From positions 73,718,001-73,782,000 of the forward strand of contig CM034546.1 of assembly GCA_020055645.1 (NCBI GenBank): 64,000 nt of DNA. The letters are read 5' to 3'. The notes below the pieces were generated by a model. The model was given only the letters and a program-made list of their open reading frames with translations. It did not search any database and was not told where the DNA came from. Shown here in pieces: positions 60,544 to 64,000 of this stretch. Numbering within the stretch: the first letter of the stretch is position 1; each line of letters begins with the position of its first letter. The position numbers were made by a program, and so were the translations under genes. Origin of the DNA: Tomocerus qinae. Taxonomy: Eukaryota; Arthropoda; Collembola; Entomobryomorpha; Tomoceridae.

Positions 60544-62339
60544 ATGACATTAAAAGTACCTTGTATTATGTTTCCAGATCCATCTGATTTTGCCTGGGTG
60601 ACAGTGGCTTACGACGAGGAAACTTGTCTACAAGCTCTCGTCTTGGCCGCGTCTCTTCGACGAGCTGTGACAACTGCAAATATCGTCGTGCTTATATCTG
60701 GATATATGAGTCAATCCCTTCGGTAAAACCTACAGCCTATACAAAATTTAAAAAAATAAAACGTATTTAAAAATCTAATTTTAGTAGAATGATATTCAAA
60801 TAGAAATAATAATTTTGATCCTCATTGTACTTTGTTGTGGAATATTTATGCAAAATATCCTAAAATAAAAGTATAATGAGTAAATAAGCTATTTTAACAT
60901 TATGCCTTTGAAATTGAACAAACTTCAGAATATTATCTTACATCGAATAAAGTTATATTCCCAACAAATTCATAACTATTTTTATTATTTAACAATATAT
61001 TGATAATATAACAATTGATAGGATAGTATAATTTTTTCCCTTCCCTTATTAATAGTATTGCACTATCGGAAGTCTTTGATGTCGTTCTGAATTTACAAAA
61101 AGAGTTTAAAAACCCTGGAAAATTGCTACCGTTGGACCTAGCAAGAATGTTTATTTGGAGCCTGACCATGTATCAAAAATGCATTCTTCTTAATCCTCAT
61201 TTGATTGTAAGTGATTTATGTGGCCATCACTGTATAATAAATAAATAATAAGCTGATTGTACCTGTGTAGCATGTATGTCTCTATCTTCTAGCGATAGCT
61301 TTTTGTGACAATGCGCAAGCGGGTATATGCATAACAATAAGTCCACCACGCCACCACGGTCTTGTACTCAGTGTTTTATTTTATCCGGCTTTTTTACGTT
61401 TTAGCCAGCCAGGAGGCCATTTTATTCGGATAAAATGGATAGTGGCTAAAATGGCCATGGTCAAATTTACATGTGTTTTCATTTTATCGACTGGCCAAAA
61501 GTCATTTTAGCCTGGATAAAACCATTTTATCCACTACCATTTAAACCACTAGCCGGTGGCTAGTCAAACACTATCTTGTACGACTAAACAGTTATTTCGG
61601 AATTAACCAATACACTAATATGCCTTATATAATATATTACAATAAGAAGGAATAGAGGGACATCCCCGATTTTGCACCGAATTCGAATTTTACCTATATA
61701 CTGCCAGAGAAGTAAGCATCCAAGCCGAAAGTAACCATGGTTTGGGTGCTTACTTTTCTGTGATAGTAGGCTGAATCAGCTGAATCAATTTTTGCTGGCT
61801 AAAAATGATTTTCACCAGCCAGCCAGCTAAAATGGCCGAAATAGCTAGTGGCCAGAATGACAAAAAAACTTGGCTTTTAGCTTATCCCCAAATCATGGAT
61901 GATTTTCTTAGTTCATATAGCCTCATTTCACTATTTTTGGCCATTTTAGCCATTTAAGCCACTGGCTAACAAAGACTTCCAACCAACGGCTATTTTAGTT
62001 GGCTGGTCGGTTAAAATAACCGAACACTGGGCAGGATACGAATTAGGATACAAAACCCCCCATAATATTGCAATGGTTCCACCTTGTTACATTGGTGTTG
62101 ATGAATTTCTGCTGTCGAAATTTTAATGTTTTGATATTTTTGGTTCTACATGAAATCAAAACGAAGTAAGTTCTTTATATTCACAATTTCACAGGTTGTC
62201 AAGAATTGTGACGAACTCTTTAATTTGGAAGATTCCTCCGTAATTGTTGATATTGCTAATGATGTTTCGATGCTAGTAGCTCACCCCACCTATAAAGTCT
62301 ACATTAATATGCTGTCTACAGTAGAAATCAATTCATACG
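60544..62339 (+). CDS. Glycogenin-like glycosyltransferase (GT8) lacking the DxD motif, partial
   Basis: Exons 60577 (or from the ATG at 60544)-60722, 61056-61206 and 62195-62339, with phases closing at both introns. The first exon, FAWVTVAYDEETCLQALVLA then SLRRAVTTANIVVLIS, is the N-terminal nucleotide-binding segment of the glycogenin family. The second (FDVVLNLQKEF, LDLARMFIWSLTMYQKCILL) and third (NCDELFNLEDSSVIVD) continue it in the usual order. Where glycogenins have the metal/UDP-glucose-binding Asp-Ala-Asp after the 'YEKCVFL' strand, this protein reads NPHLI. The later Asn-Ser-Gly segment is also altered, so it is probably not a normal self-glucosylating enzyme. No DQG-containing exon was found before the window ends. 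AG at 60575-60576 could be an acceptor, leaving a first coding exon upstream. Confidence 0.65.
61370..62040. repeat. Degenerate repeat rich in GGCTAAAATGGCC / GGATAAAA words
   Basis: Many direct and inverted occurrences of GCTAAAATGGCC, GGCCATTTTAGCC and GGATAAAATGG with CTAGCCAGC-type joints, inside the second intron of the glycogenin-like gene. The same vocabulary, including GTGTTTGACTAGCCACTGG, occurs at 8130-8500. The array is interleaved and self-complementary rather than regularly periodic. Confidence 0.6.
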
Positions 62340-62869
62340 GTAAAATACTATAATATTATATAAAATGATGATTTCCTGGAAGACATTATTACAGTAGAGA
62401 CCTCATGTACCTTTAGCTTTTAATCCCCAATCTGCTTAATGATATTTAAAGTGTGCCAGCTACTCAAAAATATAGAAAAGTGAAATTTTGTTTTATATTA
62501 TGCTATTTTTTAAAATATTAATGCAATTAGTTATAGACAAAATTAACCTCAAAAAATCTGTACATAGATAAAAATTGTTCTAAGATATTATAATACTTCC
62601 ATGTTTTCGGATGGGATAACTTCTCATCCAATTTTGTCAAAGGTCAAACGGGGTCAAAGGTCGACATGACATTTCCTCACAACCCCCTACGTGTAGCATA
62701 TCAATCGAAAGGGCTTAATCTTCAGGTTCCAAAAATACCATATACTTGTTATCTGTGATCAAAGGGTAAAGATCTATGAACTAAAAAAGTCGACAATTCT
62801 TAGTCACTACCTATATAATGCAATTCCAGTTCTGGTCAATCAACCTCTAGTTATTCCTTTACTTTTAGT
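62340..62869. other. AT-rich DNA
   Basis: Follows the donor (ACG|GTAAAA) of the last recognised glycogenin-like exon; no following exon was identified. Confidence 0.4.
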
Positions 62870-63360
62870 CATTCATTCCCTAATCTCTAATCATTCCCTC
62901 AAATCCGACTTATTCATTCTCCCACATCTAGTCATTGATCCACTCCGACTTATTCATTCTTCCACATCCAGTCATTCATCCACTCCGACTTATTCATTCT
63001 CCCACATCCAGTCATTCATTTCATCCTAGTTATTCATTCCCTTCCCTTAATCATCCCTCAACCTCTACTCATTCTCCCACCTCTAGTCAATTCCCCCACC
63101 TCTAGACATTCCCCCACCTCTAGTCATTCCTCCACCTCTAGTCATTCCTCCACCTCTAGTCATTAACCCACCTCTAGTCATCCCCCCAAATCTAGTCAAT
63201 CTCCCACCACTAGTCATTCCCCCACCTCTAGTCATTCCCCCACCTCTAGTCATTCCCCCACCTCTAGTCATTCCCCCACCTCTAGTCATTCCCCCACCTC
63301 TAGTCATTCCCCCACCTCTAGTCATTCCATCACTTCTTGTGATTCTATCACCTCTAGGTA
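62870..63360. repeat. 18-bp minisatellite (CATTCCCCCACCTCTAGT)
   Basis: Degenerate units on the left (TCATTCATCC, CACATCCAGT) become regular 18-bp units between about 63070 and 63330, roughly 15 copies. The unit length is a multiple of three and lacks stops on the minus strand, so it gives a spurious GGMTRG hexapeptide frame; no gene is called. Confidence 0.9.
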
Positions 63361-63794
63361 TTCCGCCACAATTAGAGTTAGACTCCGAAAAAAAGATGCT
63401 TAAGCTGTATCCCTAAATGAGGCTGGCGATTCGTTATTAGGTGTATGTTCTCGGACAGGGGCCTTCAGTGGGTGTGCATACCCAAAACATCAAGCCGGTG
63501 CCAGCCGTGTGAGGGTGTGCCAACCACTTTAGGTGGGTAGTGCCAAGAGACTGCAACGGGTCTAAATAATCTTATAACTTCAACGAGGTTATAAGGTGGC
63601 CACTGAGGAGGACAGTCCCTGCTGTAGCAGCCAGCAGGCATATAAAGCTTTTCCATCCCGAGATTATTAACGCATTTCTTTTTATTCGAAGTAACCACAG
63701 AGGTGGCGCCTCTTCAAGGACTCTACTAGAGCCTATTTATGTAGCCCACTGTGCTCGTTGGAGTTGTGGATTTATCTAGTCAATAATCTTAATC
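63361..63794. other. GC-richer segment before the right-edge ORF
   Basis: Clearly more GC-rich than its surroundings, with palindromic words (TTATAACTTC / GAGGTTATAA). It looks like the 5' leader of a repeated element, but nothing specific was recognised. Confidence 0.35.
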
Positions 63795-64000
63795 ATGGTG
63801 AATTGTTACGTATGCGACACGAGGTTCAACACCAATCGAGGCATTAACGGTGTAGCTCAACAACAAAATGGCATAGAAAGACGACATGAACTTGCTAGAG
63901 AACACAGAGCAAGATTTAGACTTCCTAATGCGGACATCAGACCGAATTCTATACTTTGTCTTAATTGAGATAATCGTCTCAGGGAAGCCATTAGGCTCGA
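63795..64000 (+). pseudogene. Start of a cysteine-containing ORF, probably from a mobile element, with an early stop
   Basis: From the ATG at 63795 the frame starts MVNCYVCDTRF, continues through a basic stretch and reaches ILCLN followed by TGA at 63966-63968. The frame then continues open to the window edge. The CxxC near the start and ILC at the end suggest a small zinc-binding module (ZAD- or THAP-like appearance), in which the stop falls where a second cysteine might be. Too short to identify. Confidence 0.35.

Noticed and set aside
63083-63325. 80-residue minus-strand frame of GGMTRG repeats
   Set aside because: A direct consequence of an 18-bp minisatellite; no promoter, splice signals or flanking coding sequence.

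Overview
The window looks like AT-rich nuclear DNA from an invertebrate. The genes have short introns with GT-AG borders. There is a ZAD-C2H2 zinc-finger protein, a divergent ionotropic receptor, chemoreceptor-like multi-pass proteins and non-LTR retrotransposons, which together point to an arthropod, probably a hexapod. A springtail is my best guess, as an inference from gene style only. No bacterial operon, tRNA, rRNA or CRISPR array was recognised.

Layout. 1.5-3.4 kb (-): a two-exon multi-pass receptor-like gene. 5.0-7.7 kb (-): a secreted coiled-coil plus aerolysin/ETX-MTX2-like gene with a one-base frame break. 8-12.3 kb: interspersed repeats and a palindromic MITE. 12.9-16.2 kb (+): two tandem four-exon regucalcin/SMP-30 genes. 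16.9-19.4 kb (+): an intronless ionotropic-receptor-like gene. 19.9-22.9 kb (-): an eight-exon flavin amine (polyamine) oxidase. 24.5-28.3 kb: an inverted-repeat element containing a nested minisatellite, then a GC-rich GGCTCG patch. 29.2-32.5 kb (+): a four-exon ZAD/14-finger C2H2 gene. 34.0-35.6 kb: a transposon with long inverted repeats, itself interrupted by a second MITE copy. 36.1-40.3 kb (-): a CARD-NB-ARC-TPR gene whose single intron holds a transposable element. 42-46.1 kb: a LINE inserted between the arms of an inverted repeat and itself split by another LINE insertion that begins with antisense U6 snRNA. 46.7-51.8 kb: a third MITE, a foldback repeat, a solo LTR, a hAT-like remnant and tandem arrays. 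52.3-57.5 kb (-): three decaying receptor-like copies. 60.5-62.3 kb (+): a glycogenin-like gene without the usual metal-binding motif. 62.9-63.4 kb: an 18-bp minisatellite. The right edge carries the start of an unidentified, probably mobile, cysteine-containing ORF.

Exon structures were worked out by eye from splice borders, reading phase and family resemblance. They close in frame for the two regucalcins, the amine oxidase (561 aa), the zinc-finger protein (776 aa), the 1.5-3.4 kb receptor (392 aa) and the CARD-NB-ARC-TPR protein (763 aa). The most notable items are the CARD-NB-ARC-TPR gene, which is Apaf-1/NLR-like in layout, the antisense-U6/LINE junction, the three-copy palindromic MITE whose insertion into a CxC-motif ORF reveals its target duplication, and the glycogenin-like protein lacking DxD. 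The genes do not form one pathway. Several (aerolysin-like, CARD-NB-ARC, receptors) belong to defence or sensory families that typically expand and decay.
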